A stretch of 64,000 nucleotides of DNA from Flagellimonas profundi (lineage in GTDB: Bacteria; Bacteroidota; Bacteroidia; Flavobacteriales; Flavobacteriaceae): contig NZ_JAFLNM010000004.1 in NCBI RefSeq assembly GCF_017313275.1, positions 186,001-250,000 on the forward strand, in the 5' to 3' direction. Below, piece after piece: positions 15,643 to 24,249 of the stretch. Every line of letters begins with the position of its first letter. The first letter of the stretch is position 1. Made by a program: the position numbers and the translations under genes. The notes under the pieces were generated by a model. It had not been told where the DNA came from, did no database searches, and saw nothing but the letters and a program-made list of their open reading frames with translations.

Positions 15643-17160
15643 TTTTTGAGCAACAAATGCTTCCCATTCCTCGAAGCGTTCTTCGCCCATAACGCGTTCC
15701 ATTTTAACCTGACCGCCTTTTTTCTTGTTGGCCCCGTTCCAATCGGCAAACAGCTGCTGGGGCACAAAAGTAACCTTTACCCCTTCCAAAGCTTTGCTTC
15801 GGGCCACTTTGTAGTTTTTATTGGCTTCTTTTAAATAACTGTCCAGAACATTTGCGGTTTTTTCTTCATCCAATGGGTTGTCGGAACCCAAATACCAAGT
15901 GTGGTAGAACCCATCATCAAAACGCTTGGCGCAAAGGGTATATTCCGGCACCTTTATGTTCAACGCTTCCTCCAAATGCTTTACGGCATCGTTCAGCTTG
16001 TTTACCGAAAGCTGGGAACCCACCGTATTCATGAAAAACTTGGTACGTCCCGTAATTTTGATTTCAGCCCGTTCCACATCGGTAAAGGCGATGGTATCCC
16101 CTATAATGTATCTCCAAGCCCCAGACACTGTTGAAATGATCAGCACGTAATCCACATCTTCCTCGACATCATCCAAGGTTATGGAGGGTGCATCATCCGT
16201 CAATGATCCATCTTGGTTCACATATTGCGGCTCAAACGGCACAAACTCAAAGTAAATACCATTGTCCGTAATCAGTTTCATTGCGGTGGTCTCCGGCCTG
16301 TTTTGGCAGGCAAAGAACCCTTCTGATGCCAAATAGGTATCAATAATCTGAATGGGATGGTCCAACAGTGCATTGAAACTTTTCTCGTACGGGTCAAATG
16401 CCACTCCGCCGGAAGTATAGGCTTGCAAATTGGGCCATATTTCGTGGATGTTGTCCACATTATGATAGTCTATCACCTTTTTAAGCATGAGTTCCATCCA
16501 AGACGGGATGCCGCTCAAAGCTCCAATGTCCCATTTTTTGGCATTTTTTGCGATGGACAGTACGCGCTCGTCCCAATCATCGATTTTAGCTATTTGATCT
16601 CCGGGCTTGTAATACTTTTTAAACCAAAATGGAATATTACTGGCACTGATTCCACTGATCTCACCTTCCTTTTTTCCATCACGTTCCTGAAGATTTGTGG
16701 AACTGCCCAACATCATAATTTCTTTTTCAAAAAAATCGGCGGGCATATCAAAATTACTCATGGCAAATACCTGCTGTCTGCCAGCCCTTGTGATGGAATC
16801 CAGCATATCTTTGGTCACAGGAATCCTTTTGGATTTTTTTCCCGTAGTTCCCGAAGAGAGTGCAAAAAAATCGGGGCTACCGGGCCAAGTAACATCGGGT
16901 TGGCCCTCTATGGTCTTACTCCACCATTCTTCGGTGATTTTTTTATAATCATGATAGGGTATCCCCTCGGAAAATGCCTTTTGAAGATTGTCGGATTTTA
17001 GGATGGAAGCAAAATCGTAGTGTTCCCCAAACTTTGTATCCTTGGCCTTTTCCAACAATTCTTTCAAGACCTTTTTTTGCTCTTCAACAGGGCTTGTGTC
17101 TTTGCTCAAGGCCTCTCTGGCCTCAATCACCCCTTTTATGATATTTCCAATAATTGCCAT
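15637..17160 (-). CDS. GH3-family acyl-acid-amido synthetase-like protein
   Basis: The GH3 family adenylates a carboxylic acid and joins it to an amino acid; the plant members conjugate auxin and jasmonate. The 507-residue product has the family adenylation motif (FALSSGTTGKKSKRIPVTKD) at about residue 100. Other landmarks are the QAYTSGGVAFDPYE segment near 240, YIIGDTIAFTDVE and KITGRTKFFMNTVGSQLS, plus a carboxy-terminal domain ending KKGGQVKMERVMGEERFEEW. All read as an intact enzyme. The bacterial substrate is unknown. Its 3' end overlaps the zinc-protease gene by six bases, and no operon partner gives a clue. Confidence 0.85.
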   Translation of the reverse strand: MAIIGNIIKGVIEAREALSKDTSPVEEQKKVLKELLEKAKDTKFGEHYDFASILKSDNLQKAFSEGIPYHDYKKITEEWWSKTIEGQPDVTWPGSPDFFALSSGTTGKKSKRIPVTKDMLDSITRAGRQQVFAMSNFDMPADFFEKEIMMLGSSTNLQERDGKKEGEISGISASNIPFWFKKYYKPGDQIAKIDDWDERVLSIAKNAKKWDIGALSGIPSWMELMLKKVIDYHNVDNIHEIWPNLQAYTSGGVAFDPYEKSFNALLDHPIQIIDTYLASEGFFACQNRPETTAMKLITDNGIYFEFVPFEPQYVNQDGSLTDDAPSITLDDVEEDVDYVLIISTVSGAWRYIIGDTIAFTDVERAEIKITGRTKFFMNTVGSQLSVNKLNDAVKHLEEALNIKVPEYTLCAKRFDDGFYHTWYLGSDNPLDEEKTANVLDSYLKEANKNYKVARSKALEGVKVTFVPQQLFADWNGANKKKGGQVKMERVMGEERFEEWEAFVAQKS

Positions 17161-17243
17161 ACTGAGTAACTTATTTTTATAAAATTACCCATATCCTGAA
17201 GGTAGCATTTACTCAATCCATTTTTAGATTGACTTATATGATC

Positions 17244-17540
17244 TTAAACGTTGACCTTAGTCGACAACGGTGAGGTCTGTTTCGGGACTTCCTTGGTTTT
17301 GGGCTGTTCCAAATTGTTGGAGATTTTGGAAAAAAGAGGCTCTGGTGTTTCTTCATTGACGGATACATGGCCGTTTAACAGGTTTATCTCCATGACCACC
17401 AAAGAAAGATAATCCATGAGGTGTTCTGCCTCATCAATCAGTATCCTGACCACCTGAAGTCGTAGATCATATTCCAAATCTATGCTGTGCTCATGATTCC
17501 AGGGGCTTTTTCTCCCTGACGTTTTCCAGATTATTTCCAA
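17244..17540 (-). CDS. Hypothetical protein (98 aa), start uncertain
   Basis: A minus-strand frame from TTG 17540 encodes up to 98 residues. Its middle (EYDLRLQVVRILIDEAEHLM, then DYLSLVVMEINLLNG) looks genuinely coding, with helical periodicity. The end is Pro/Thr/Lys-rich. The first 15 residues (EIIWKTSGRKSPWN) look unlike coding sequence. An alternate frame of the same bases reads ELGNNLENVREKKPLES, which looks more natural, so a frameshift or a later start is possible. No family is recognised, and it stands alone downstream of the GH3 promoter region. Confidence 0.4.
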   Translation of the reverse strand: MEIIWKTSGRKSPWNHEHSIDLEYDLRLQVVRILIDEAEHLMDYLSLVVMEINLLNGHVSVNEETPEPLFSKISNNLEQPKTKEVPKQTSPLSTKVNV

Positions 17541-17830
17541 GTTCGATTTTTAAACGAAAATAGCTTAAATAATATTGAGTTTACAATGGGGTTACGTTAT
17601 TTTAACATAGTTGAGGGTTAAAAATAATCCTTGTCCGAAAATCTAGATGAGATCATCAATCGGAGAATGGCAAGATTTACTTTTTTTGACTTTTTTTAGA
17701 TTTCTATAGGACTTACCGGATTCGACTTCTTAATGTTTTCATAAATATGAAAATCAAATGGTTCCATAGGCAAATAATATCAAACTAACTCTTATATTTA
17801 GCCGATTGCGAATAATTTTAAAAACAAAAA
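17541..17830. other. Intergenic stretch, no gene seen
   Basis: This 290-base AT-rich region separates the 17244 gene from the 17831 gene. It contains a near-consensus -7 element (TATATTTA, at about 17793-17800) that could serve the small gene at 17831. No palindrome, repeat or frame of interest was found. Confidence 0.4.
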
Positions 17831-18058
17831 ATGACCCACGAATTACTAGAAAAGGCGGAAGAGTTCGAAAAAAGGCCAATGAGCCACATGTCCACCAGCG
17901 ATAGGGTTAAGGCCTCAAGGGAAGCAAAAAGCTTGATTCTTTCCATTAACGAGATCTATAAAAAAACCAAGGATTCCAAATTAATGGAAACCATGAAGAA
18001 CATTACTGCTAAAAAGCGTAAGATAGAAAAGCGCCTAAAGGGTTCCCCTTTAGTTTAA
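17831..18058 (+). CDS. Small charged helical protein (75 aa)
   Basis: The 75-residue product begins MTHELLEKAEEFEKRPMSHM and is mostly helical and highly charged, ending in a basic segment (KNITAKKRKIEKRLKGSPLV). There is no signal peptide or membrane segment. I do not recognise a family, but the codon pattern and compact composition look like a real small cytoplasmic protein. Its basic tail could bind nucleic acid or a partner protein. An imperfect hairpin that might be its terminator lies at 18081-18118. Confidence 0.65.
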   Translation: MTHELLEKAEEFEKRPMSHMSTSDRVKASREAKSLILSINEIYKKTKDSKLMETMKNITAKKRKIEKRLKGSPLV

Positions 18059-18080
18059 TTTCTACCACATATACTTTTTA

Positions 18081-18118
18081 AGGAAGGGTGTTGGTTCTTC
18101 CTAACAAACATCCTTCCT
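18081..18118 (+). terminator. Possible terminator hairpin
   Basis: AGGAAGG at 18081-18087 pairs with CCTTCCT at 18112-18118, with TGTT/AACA nested inside. A weak T-rich tail (AAAGTTTTAGTT) follows. The stem is imperfect. Confidence 0.35.
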
Positions 18119-18224
18119 AAAGTTTTAGTTCCCCTCTCCCACTGCAGAAACAATTCATTAAATGTAAGCGACTTATCTACTTTTCGCTTGGGATGTTATT
18201 ATCAAAAAATAGGTTTTCCCATTT

Positions 18225-18249
18225 ACATAACTTTTATTACCAGTTATGT
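18225..18249. promoter_or_regulatory. Inverted repeat upstream of the 33-residue peptide gene
   Basis: ACATAAC at 18225-18231 and GTTATGT at 18243-18249 form a perfect seven-base inverted repeat with an 11-base loop. It lies 31 bases upstream of the -33 element of the promoter at 18280-18308, which would suit an operator. Confidence 0.35.
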
Positions 18250-18279
18250 CCCATTTACTGCCACAAATAAAAATATGGC

Positions 18280-18308
18280 TTGTTTGCCCCATCTTTTGGA
18301 TAATTTAG
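18280..18308 (+). promoter_or_regulatory. Probable promoter of the 33-residue peptide gene
   Basis: TTG at 18280-18282 is followed after 18 bases by TAATTTAG at 18301-18308, one or two bases off the TAnnTTTG consensus. The ATG follows 40 bases later. Confidence 0.4.
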
Positions 18309-18348
18309 AGGAGCAGTTTAACTCAACTAAATAGCAAACACTCAAAAA

Positions 18349-18450
18349 ATGAACACTATAGATACAAAACTGGGATATCTGTTCTGGTATATTGTTATTG
18401 CGCTATCCATTTACTTTCTATTAAGCAGTATCTACCTGTATATGAATTAA
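18349..18450 (+). CDS. Single-pass membrane miniprotein (33 aa)
   Basis: A short frame from ATG 18349 encodes 33 residues. Its hydrophilic start (MNTIDTKLG) is followed by one continuous hydrophobic segment (YLFWYIVIALSIYFLL) and a short YMN end. It has a plausible promoter upstream and a terminator hairpin about 60 bases downstream, so it forms a compact transcription unit. No family is recognised. The single helix suggests a membrane miniprotein or a regulator of a membrane complex. Confidence 0.5.
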   Translation: MNTIDTKLGYLFWYIVIALSIYFLLSSIYLYMN

Positions 18451-18508
18451 GCTATACTAAACACTAGCGCATCGACCAGATTCGACAATGGATAGTAATG
18501 TTCTCAAT

Positions 18509-18537
18509 AGGGCTCCTTTTTTAAGGCGCCCTTTTTA
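18509..18537 (+). terminator. Terminator between the miniprotein and pyruvate kinase genes
   Basis: AGGGC and GCCCT with nested CCTT/AAGG form a hairpin at 18509-18532, followed by TTTTT. It ends at the stop of the convergent pyruvate-kinase-like gene. Confidence 0.6.
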
Positions 18538-20067
18538 TTTCCATTCCATTTTAGGCAACATCACTTCTTTTTTATCATGGGAATTTTCCACGTTGTACAA
18601 AACTTCATCCAAAAAAGAAATGGCCTCGTTAATATGAGGACCTTTGTTCAACATTACACATTCGGCCTGAACAGATGATGTGATATCGGTTATCTCCGAC
18701 CTGGATGGCATTCCTTTTTTTGCCAGACCTTCCAAAACCTGGGTTGCCCATACCACGGGAATATGGGCTGCACTGCAAAAGGACAGGATACCTTCCTGTA
18801 CCAGTGCCATATTTTTCCAACCTACTTCCAAAGCCAAATCTCCTCTTGCGATCATCACACCTAAGTGTTTTCGTTGCATTGCAGTAATCAGGATGTTGAT
18901 CAAGTTTTTGTACGCTAAATTGGTCTCTATTTTTAGTATCACGCCCAAATCTTCGTCTGCACCCAAGCGCTTTAGTACCATAAGAAGGTCCTTTACATCC
19001 TTTTCATCGTTCACATAGGAATAGTTGACAATGTCGGCATGTTTCACTACAAATTTCAGATCCTCCCTGTCCTTTTCCGTCAAACCCGAAATACCCAAAT
19101 CCAAAGTCGGTAGGTTAATTCCCTTTTTTCCTTTCAGTTTGGTGCCACCAGGATCGGCACGTGTAATTTTCACTTCGAAGTGATCGGGGGCCGTTTCCAT
19201 AATCTCCCCTTCGATTCTGCCATCATCAAATAAAATTGGGGCCCCTTTCTCCACACGTTCAATTATTTGAGAAGGCACACAACCAATGGTTGCCGGTTTC
19301 AGTAAATTCCCTCCATCATCATACTTGGCGGAGGTCGCTTTATCCTCCTTGCCGGATACAATGAGTTTATCTCCTTTGTTCAAAAGAATAAAAGGCTTCC
19401 GCTTCTTTTTTGAACCGTTTTTCACTTGACCCACTTCACCGAAATCAATTGTTCCCGTTCGGACCTTTGATCCCGCAAGATCCATGGCTACCTTAACTGT
19501 AGTGGAACATTCGTTGGCCGCCCTTTGCACATTGGCTATAATGGCTTTCCAAACTTCCGGATTATCGTGAGCGCAATTGATCCTGGCACAGTCCATTCCA
19601 TTTTCAACCATTTCCAAAACCATATTATAATCGGTCGCTGCTTCGGATGGCATGGTCACCATAATACGGACCCGTCTCCTTTTATCGCTTTTTCCAAAAA
19701 GTTGGTCGGTATGCTTCTTTAAAAGTTTATTTCCATCGCCGATGGATAAAAACTCGTTATGGGATAAGTTGGGATTGCTCCCCAACAAACTATGGGTAAT
19801 GATCTTTAAATTGATAAGGCTGCCTAGAATATTTCCTTCGGAATTGGCCAAACGGGTCAAACCCAACTCTTTTAGACCCCTTTGCATATTTCTGGCATCA
19901 AAACTCCTAAAGGTTGCATAATGCATGAGGTTTTTGGCACTCTTTTTATAAATGGGACATACCTGCTTTACAACAGGGCTGCTGTCCGCATCTTGTTGTT
20001 GAACCAAATCAACGACCTCATCTATTTGCAATGCCATTTTGTGAAGCTGCTCCCGTGTAATGCCCAT
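18535..20067 (-). CDS. Pyruvate-kinase-like protein with amino-terminal extension and no carboxy-terminal domain
   Basis: The enzyme would make pyruvate and ATP from phosphoenolpyruvate. The core starts only near residue 135 (MVTMPSEAATDYNMVLEMVE, RINCAHDN, MDLAGSKVRTG). Active-site blocks are kept: GVILKIETNLAYKN with the catalytic Lys, MIARGDLALEVG, and PVVWATQVLEGL with the conserved Thr. The PSRSEITD segment follows. The usual ETA motif after it is replaced by AECVMLNKGPH, and the regulatory carboxy-terminal domain is missing. A 130-residue amino-terminal extension with no recognised domain is present instead. Length 510. It may be a specialised or degenerate isozyme; it stands alone on the minus strand. 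Confidence 0.8.
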   Translation of the reverse strand: MGITREQLHKMALQIDEVVDLVQQQDADSSPVVKQVCPIYKKSAKNLMHYATFRSFDARNMQRGLKELGLTRLANSEGNILGSLINLKIITHSLLGSNPNLSHNEFLSIGDGNKLLKKHTDQLFGKSDKRRRVRIMVTMPSEAATDYNMVLEMVENGMDCARINCAHDNPEVWKAIIANVQRAANECSTTVKVAMDLAGSKVRTGTIDFGEVGQVKNGSKKKRKPFILLNKGDKLIVSGKEDKATSAKYDDGGNLLKPATIGCVPSQIIERVEKGAPILFDDGRIEGEIMETAPDHFEVKITRADPGGTKLKGKKGINLPTLDLGISGLTEKDREDLKFVVKHADIVNYSYVNDEKDVKDLLMVLKRLGADEDLGVILKIETNLAYKNLINILITAMQRKHLGVMIARGDLALEVGWKNMALVQEGILSFCSAAHIPVVWATQVLEGLAKKGMPSRSEITDITSSVQAECVMLNKGPHINEAISFLDEVLYNVENSHDKKEVMLPKMEWK

Positions 20068-20139
20068 ACCTCATTTTTTATGGCAAATTTCAAAAGGAAA
20101 CACTTCAAAAAAACTGATATCGGTCAGTGCATTTAAACT

Positions 20140-21690
20140 TTACCAAATCGATTTCATTGGGCTGACAGCATTTATTTGAATGGGAGCCTCGTTATCCTCG
20201 TTAACAATAATCAGTGTATCATAAGGAGAGGTAGGAAATACTTGATCGGTAATGGAGACCAAACCTTGATCAATAAATAATTCCATGGACGACCAGTCCA
20301 TAAAAATCCTCAGTTCATGTGCTTTTTTTTGAGCATCCATTAGTGGAGCTACATGCTTTCTTGCACCAAAATCTTCCTGAAAATCGATTTTCCCAGATAA
20401 GGTTCTATCGACCTCAAATTTCCTGTTCTCTACGTCCATGTGCAGCTCGAGCACCTCATTGGATGCATTTTTAAACAATATTTTAAACTTTTTTGAAGCT
20501 GTTGTCAGCCATATTTCGGATTGATTCAGCCCATTGGTCTCCACACTGAAAGTCTCGCCAGATGGAACCTCAGTTTGTTCAACTAAAGGAGGGTTGGACA
20601 ATTTATCCACTGTTTCAATCGGGTAACTGGCCAGAAAATAGTCGTCATCCCATTCATAAAGTGATAGCTTGCGTGGCAGCGTCATAGCACTTCGCCATTT
20701 TTTGGTAGGCGTGTCTCGGGCATAATCCCAATTGCTCATCCATCCTATAAAAATACGCTCGCCATTAGGTACGTTGTTATAGGTTACCCCCGCATAATTA
20801 TCGGTTCCATAATCCAACCACTTGGGTTCCTTTTGATCGGTGGAAAAGGTTTTGCCGTCAAAATCACCTACAAAATATTGGGTTCCACTACCGCCATTGG
20901 GCGCCCCGGGATTAATACTGATGATCAATACCCATTTTTCTTCATCCGAACCCTTGATCTTTAATGGAAAAAGGTCGGGACACTCCCACACCCCTCCATG
21001 AGCGCCTTTTGTTCTTCCAAAATCACTCAGGTGTTCCCAATCCTTTAAGTTTTTGGAAGTATAAAACTTAGCATGGTCGCCTGCAACCAACGTCAATATC
21101 CAAGATTTTGACGGTTCGTGCCAAAACACCTTTGGATCCCTGAAGTCCTTGATTCCCTCATTACCGATTACAGGATTATCGGCATACTTTGTCCAGGTGT
21201 CACCATTATCCAAACTATAGGCGATACCTTGTGTTTGAAAATCTTTTCTTCCAGCCTTTTCTCCATCCATGGAATGGTATGTAAAAATGGCGACCAAAGG
21301 TATTTTGCCATTTTCCCCAAAACCAGAGGTGTTTTTTGTGTCCACCACAGCACTTCCAGAAAAAATAAGTCCGTTTTGATCAGGATACAGTGCTATGGGC
21401 TTGTGCTCCCAATGCACCAAATCCGTACTTACCGCATGTCCCCAGTGCATAGGCCCCCATACAATATCATCCGGGTAATATTGATAAAATAGATGATAAA
21501 AACCATCATTATAGACCAATCCATTGGGATCGTTCATCCATTTTTCCTCGGGCGAGAAATGAAATTGTGGTCGATATTGCTCTTTATAGCTCGATTCTAC
21601 TTGATTTTGCACCGATTCCTGCTTGTGCTCGTTTTTACATGAAACCAACATAATTAACATTAAGCAACTGATGAAGAAGTATCTGTACAT
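20140..21690 (-). CDS. GH32 fructan/levan hydrolase lipoprotein
   Basis: GH32 enzymes cleave beta-fructosides such as inulin, levan and sucrose. Starting at ATG 21690 (an upstream in-frame start would spoil the signal), the 516-residue product has a lipoprotein signal (LIMLVSC, then KNEHKQ). The catalytic motifs are intact: WMNDPNGLVY with nucleophile Asp54, FRDPKVFW, and the acid/base WECPDLFPL. A beta-sandwich carboxy-terminal module follows (about 365-510). A palindrome GATAAA-CAAAT-TTTATC lies 28 bases upstream. No fructan transporter or SusCD pair lies nearby. Probably a surface or periplasmic enzyme. Confidence 0.92.
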   Translation of the reverse strand: MYRYFFISCLMLIMLVSCKNEHKQESVQNQVESSYKEQYRPQFHFSPEEKWMNDPNGLVYNDGFYHLFYQYYPDDIVWGPMHWGHAVSTDLVHWEHKPIALYPDQNGLIFSGSAVVDTKNTSGFGENGKIPLVAIFTYHSMDGEKAGRKDFQTQGIAYSLDNGDTWTKYADNPVIGNEGIKDFRDPKVFWHEPSKSWILTLVAGDHAKFYTSKNLKDWEHLSDFGRTKGAHGGVWECPDLFPLKIKGSDEEKWVLIISINPGAPNGGSGTQYFVGDFDGKTFSTDQKEPKWLDYGTDNYAGVTYNNVPNGERIFIGWMSNWDYARDTPTKKWRSAMTLPRKLSLYEWDDDYFLASYPIETVDKLSNPPLVEQTEVPSGETFSVETNGLNQSEIWLTTASKKFKILFKNASNEVLELHMDVENRKFEVDRTLSGKIDFQEDFGARKHVAPLMDAQKKAHELRIFMDWSSMELFIDQGLVSITDQVFPTSPYDTLIIVNEDNEAPIQINAVSPMKSIW

Positions 21691-22013
21691 TACCTTTTTA
21701 TAAAATGAGCTAATCAAGATAAACAAATTTTATCTCTTTCTTTAACGGAAATAAGCGTTGCTTTATCCTAGAAAAAAACCAATAAATGGATAGATATAAC
21801 TTCTAGAACGATTGAAAATATGATAGAGCCGTGCATTTTTCTCTTAAAGAGGGCATTGCACACAATTTTTCTTTAAAAAATGTGTTAACAACCTTAGTGA
21901 ATGTTGTATTTTCTTACGGAGCCCAAAACTATGGAAAGAAGCAAAATATGCATTGACCCTAAACTGATGAGTTGAAAAAGTATTAATAATTAGCCCCGAT
22001 TTAGGTACTTAAT
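21691..22013. other. Divergent intergenic region between the GH32 and histidine kinase genes
   Basis: This 323-base AT-rich spacer has no gene. It must hold the promoters of both flanking genes. Near the GH32 start, GATAAA-CAAAT-TTTATC (21718-21734) forms a 17-base palindrome that could be an operator. No convincing TAnnTTTG element or leader peptide was found on the kinase side. Confidence 0.5.
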
Positions 22014-24059
22014 ATGTCGTTGAAGCCCTCTAAAAGAGACCTTATATTTCCGCTTGCGGTTTTTGCACTATTCATAGCCATTGTCTTTATCCTATGGAAC
22101 AACTCCCTCAACACCCAAAAATCGAATTACGTTGGGGAGATTCAGAACACGGGAAGCCTTAGGGCAAAGGAGTTTTTCTCTTTGGTCAAATACAACATAA
22201 AATCCTTGGAGAACCTTAAACATCGTATTGAAATGACCAATGGTTCATATTTTGACTATTGGGAAAAAGATGCCGGCCTTATTCTGGAACAAAACCCATC
22301 CTTTAGATTTGTGGAATGGCTGGACAGCTCCATGATCATCCAAAAAATAACACCTTTGGATGGAAACCGCGCAGCAGTCGGGTTAGACCTTACCAAACAC
22401 CCAAGATATCCCGAATGGAGGAATCATGTATTGGACTCCTCAACCAACATTTCTTCATGGACAGAGCTGCACCAAGGGGGCACTGCTTTTTTGGTGGATG
22501 CGCCTGTTTATTTTGATGGTGCCTTTAGGGGTTCAGTTACCGCAGGTATGGATTTTACAGCGCCTTTTAATGAGTTGGTTGCCGATTTGGACAAATTCGC
22601 AATTCAAGTACAGGACGAAAAAGGAACCATATTTTACTCCAAAAACAATCCAAGAACAAGTGAGATCGGCAATGAATTTATTTTCACTACAACTTTTGAG
22701 GTGGACGCACTTGATGGCCAAAAATGGACATTCTCTTTAATGCCTTCCCATCTAAACTTCTTGGCCGAAAGAAAAGAATCGACCTACATTTATTTGGCTT
22801 TTGGGCTACTGCTCTCTTTACTTACCAGCTCCCTGATATATTTTTATAGGTCTTCTAGAAAAAAGAACAAGTATTTGCGCGATGCCAATGTAAAACTAAA
22901 AGACCTCAACACATCATTGAAAAAGGAGCAATTAAGGGCCGAAAAGGCATCTCGGTCAAAAACAGAGTTCATATCCAATATGAGCCACGAAATAAGAACG
23001 CCCTTAAATGCGATCATCGGATTTATTGAGGTTTTAAAGCTGTCCGAAATTCAAAGTTCGCTGCAAGAATACCTGTCCTTGATGGATATTTCTTCCAAAA
23101 AATTGCTCCTTTTGGTGAACGATATTCTTGAAATAGATAAAATAGAATCAGGCAAAACTACTTTTAGGGAAGATATATTTTCTCCCTTGGGAGAGTTAAG
23201 GAATATCATCAGGATTTATCGGCGAACCGCGGAAGAAAAAGGACTGTACATAAATCTGGACCAAACAGGGCAAAGTCAGATTGAAGTGGTTGGTGATATT
23301 GGGAAATACGGTCAAATCATAACCAATATTTTAAGGAACTCCCTAAAATTTACCGAAAAAGGAGGGATAACTATCTCTTATAAAGAAACTATTGTGGACA
23401 ATGACCTTTCCATTGCCATTACCATAAAAGACTCTGGAATAGGAATTCCAAACGATAAACTTAAAACCATCTTCGACCGATTTACCCAGGTAGAGGTAGG
23501 AAAAGCTAAACGCCATGAAGGCAGTGGCCTTGGACTGTACATCACCTATAAACTTGTAGAGCTTCTCGAAGGTAAAATTGATGTCACAAGTCAAGAAAGT
23601 GTAGGCACCGAATTTCACCTATCGCTTAAATTTCCGATTTCGGAGACCAGTAATAGCACCACAAGCACAGCCAAAGAATTGATTGACCTTAGTGGTTGTA
23701 ACGTTCTCATCGTAGACGATAATAGAGTGAATGTGATGGTGCTCAAAAAGACCCTCGAAAATTTGGGGGTACATTCCGATTCTGCTACTAATGGACTTGA
23801 GGCCATCGAAGCCGTCAAAAAAAATGACTACCATTTGGTTTTCATGGATATACACATGCCAAAAATGGATGGTTTAAGGGCCACTCAAGAAATCAGAAAA
23901 TTCAACGATACCATTGGAATCATAGGGCTTTCCGCAGATGTAACAAAAGAGGCCATTGACGAGGCTAAGGGAGTTGGTATGAACGACTACTTTACAAAAC
24001 CCATATCTTTTGAAAAGCTTCGAAAACACTTGCCCAGTTATCTGATCAAAATTTCCTAG
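22014..24059 (+). CDS. Hybrid sensor histidine kinase with CHASE domain
   Basis: The 681-residue protein has a membrane segment at residues 11-28 and an extracytoplasmic CHASE-like sensor (about 40-250, with FVEWLDSSMIIQKITPLDGN and DLTKHPRYPEW). A second membrane segment lies at about 258-278. The kinase core follows: HisKA with MSHEIRTP (H325), an ATPase with NILRNSLKF, DSGIGIP and GSGLGLYITY, and a receiver domain ending the protein. In the receiver, VLIVDDNRVN and FMDIHMPKMDG carry the phosphoacceptor D612. The signal and output target are unknown. There is no adjacent response regulator, and it is divergent from the GH32 gene. Confidence 0.9.
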   Translation: MSLKPSKRDLIFPLAVFALFIAIVFILWNNSLNTQKSNYVGEIQNTGSLRAKEFFSLVKYNIKSLENLKHRIEMTNGSYFDYWEKDAGLILEQNPSFRFVEWLDSSMIIQKITPLDGNRAAVGLDLTKHPRYPEWRNHVLDSSTNISSWTELHQGGTAFLVDAPVYFDGAFRGSVTAGMDFTAPFNELVADLDKFAIQVQDEKGTIFYSKNNPRTSEIGNEFIFTTTFEVDALDGQKWTFSLMPSHLNFLAERKESTYIYLAFGLLLSLLTSSLIYFYRSSRKKNKYLRDANVKLKDLNTSLKKEQLRAEKASRSKTEFISNMSHEIRTPLNAIIGFIEVLKLSEIQSSLQEYLSLMDISSKKLLLLVNDILEIDKIESGKTTFREDIFSPLGELRNIIRIYRRTAEEKGLYINLDQTGQSQIEVVGDIGKYGQIITNILRNSLKFTEKGGITISYKETIVDNDLSIAITIKDSGIGIPNDKLKTIFDRFTQVEVGKAKRHEGSGLGLYITYKLVELLEGKIDVTSQESVGTEFHLSLKFPISETSNSTTSTAKELIDLSGCNVLIVDDNRVNVMVLKKTLENLGVHSDSATNGLEAIEAVKKNDYHLVFMDIHMPKMDGLRATQEIRKFNDTIGIIGLSADVTKEAIDEAKGVGMNDYFTKPISFEKLRKHLPSYLIKIS

Positions 24060-24249
24060 GATTGAAATCTGGTTTTTAGTACTTCAAAATCCAAAAAGTC
24101 GGGGTTTGCCCATGTAGAAAATCATTATGGTGGTATATTTGGGTGGATGAACAAAGGATGACCCAGTCTTAACAACAGAACAGGAAAGTAAGTATTGGAT
24201 TGTCTTGTTGACCAACACCATAAAAGTGTCCGTTACCAAAACAAAGCAA

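Noticed and set aside
16357..17001. 214-residue frame antisense to the GH3 gene
   Set aside because: No motif and fully covered by an intact GH3 enzyme on the other strand.
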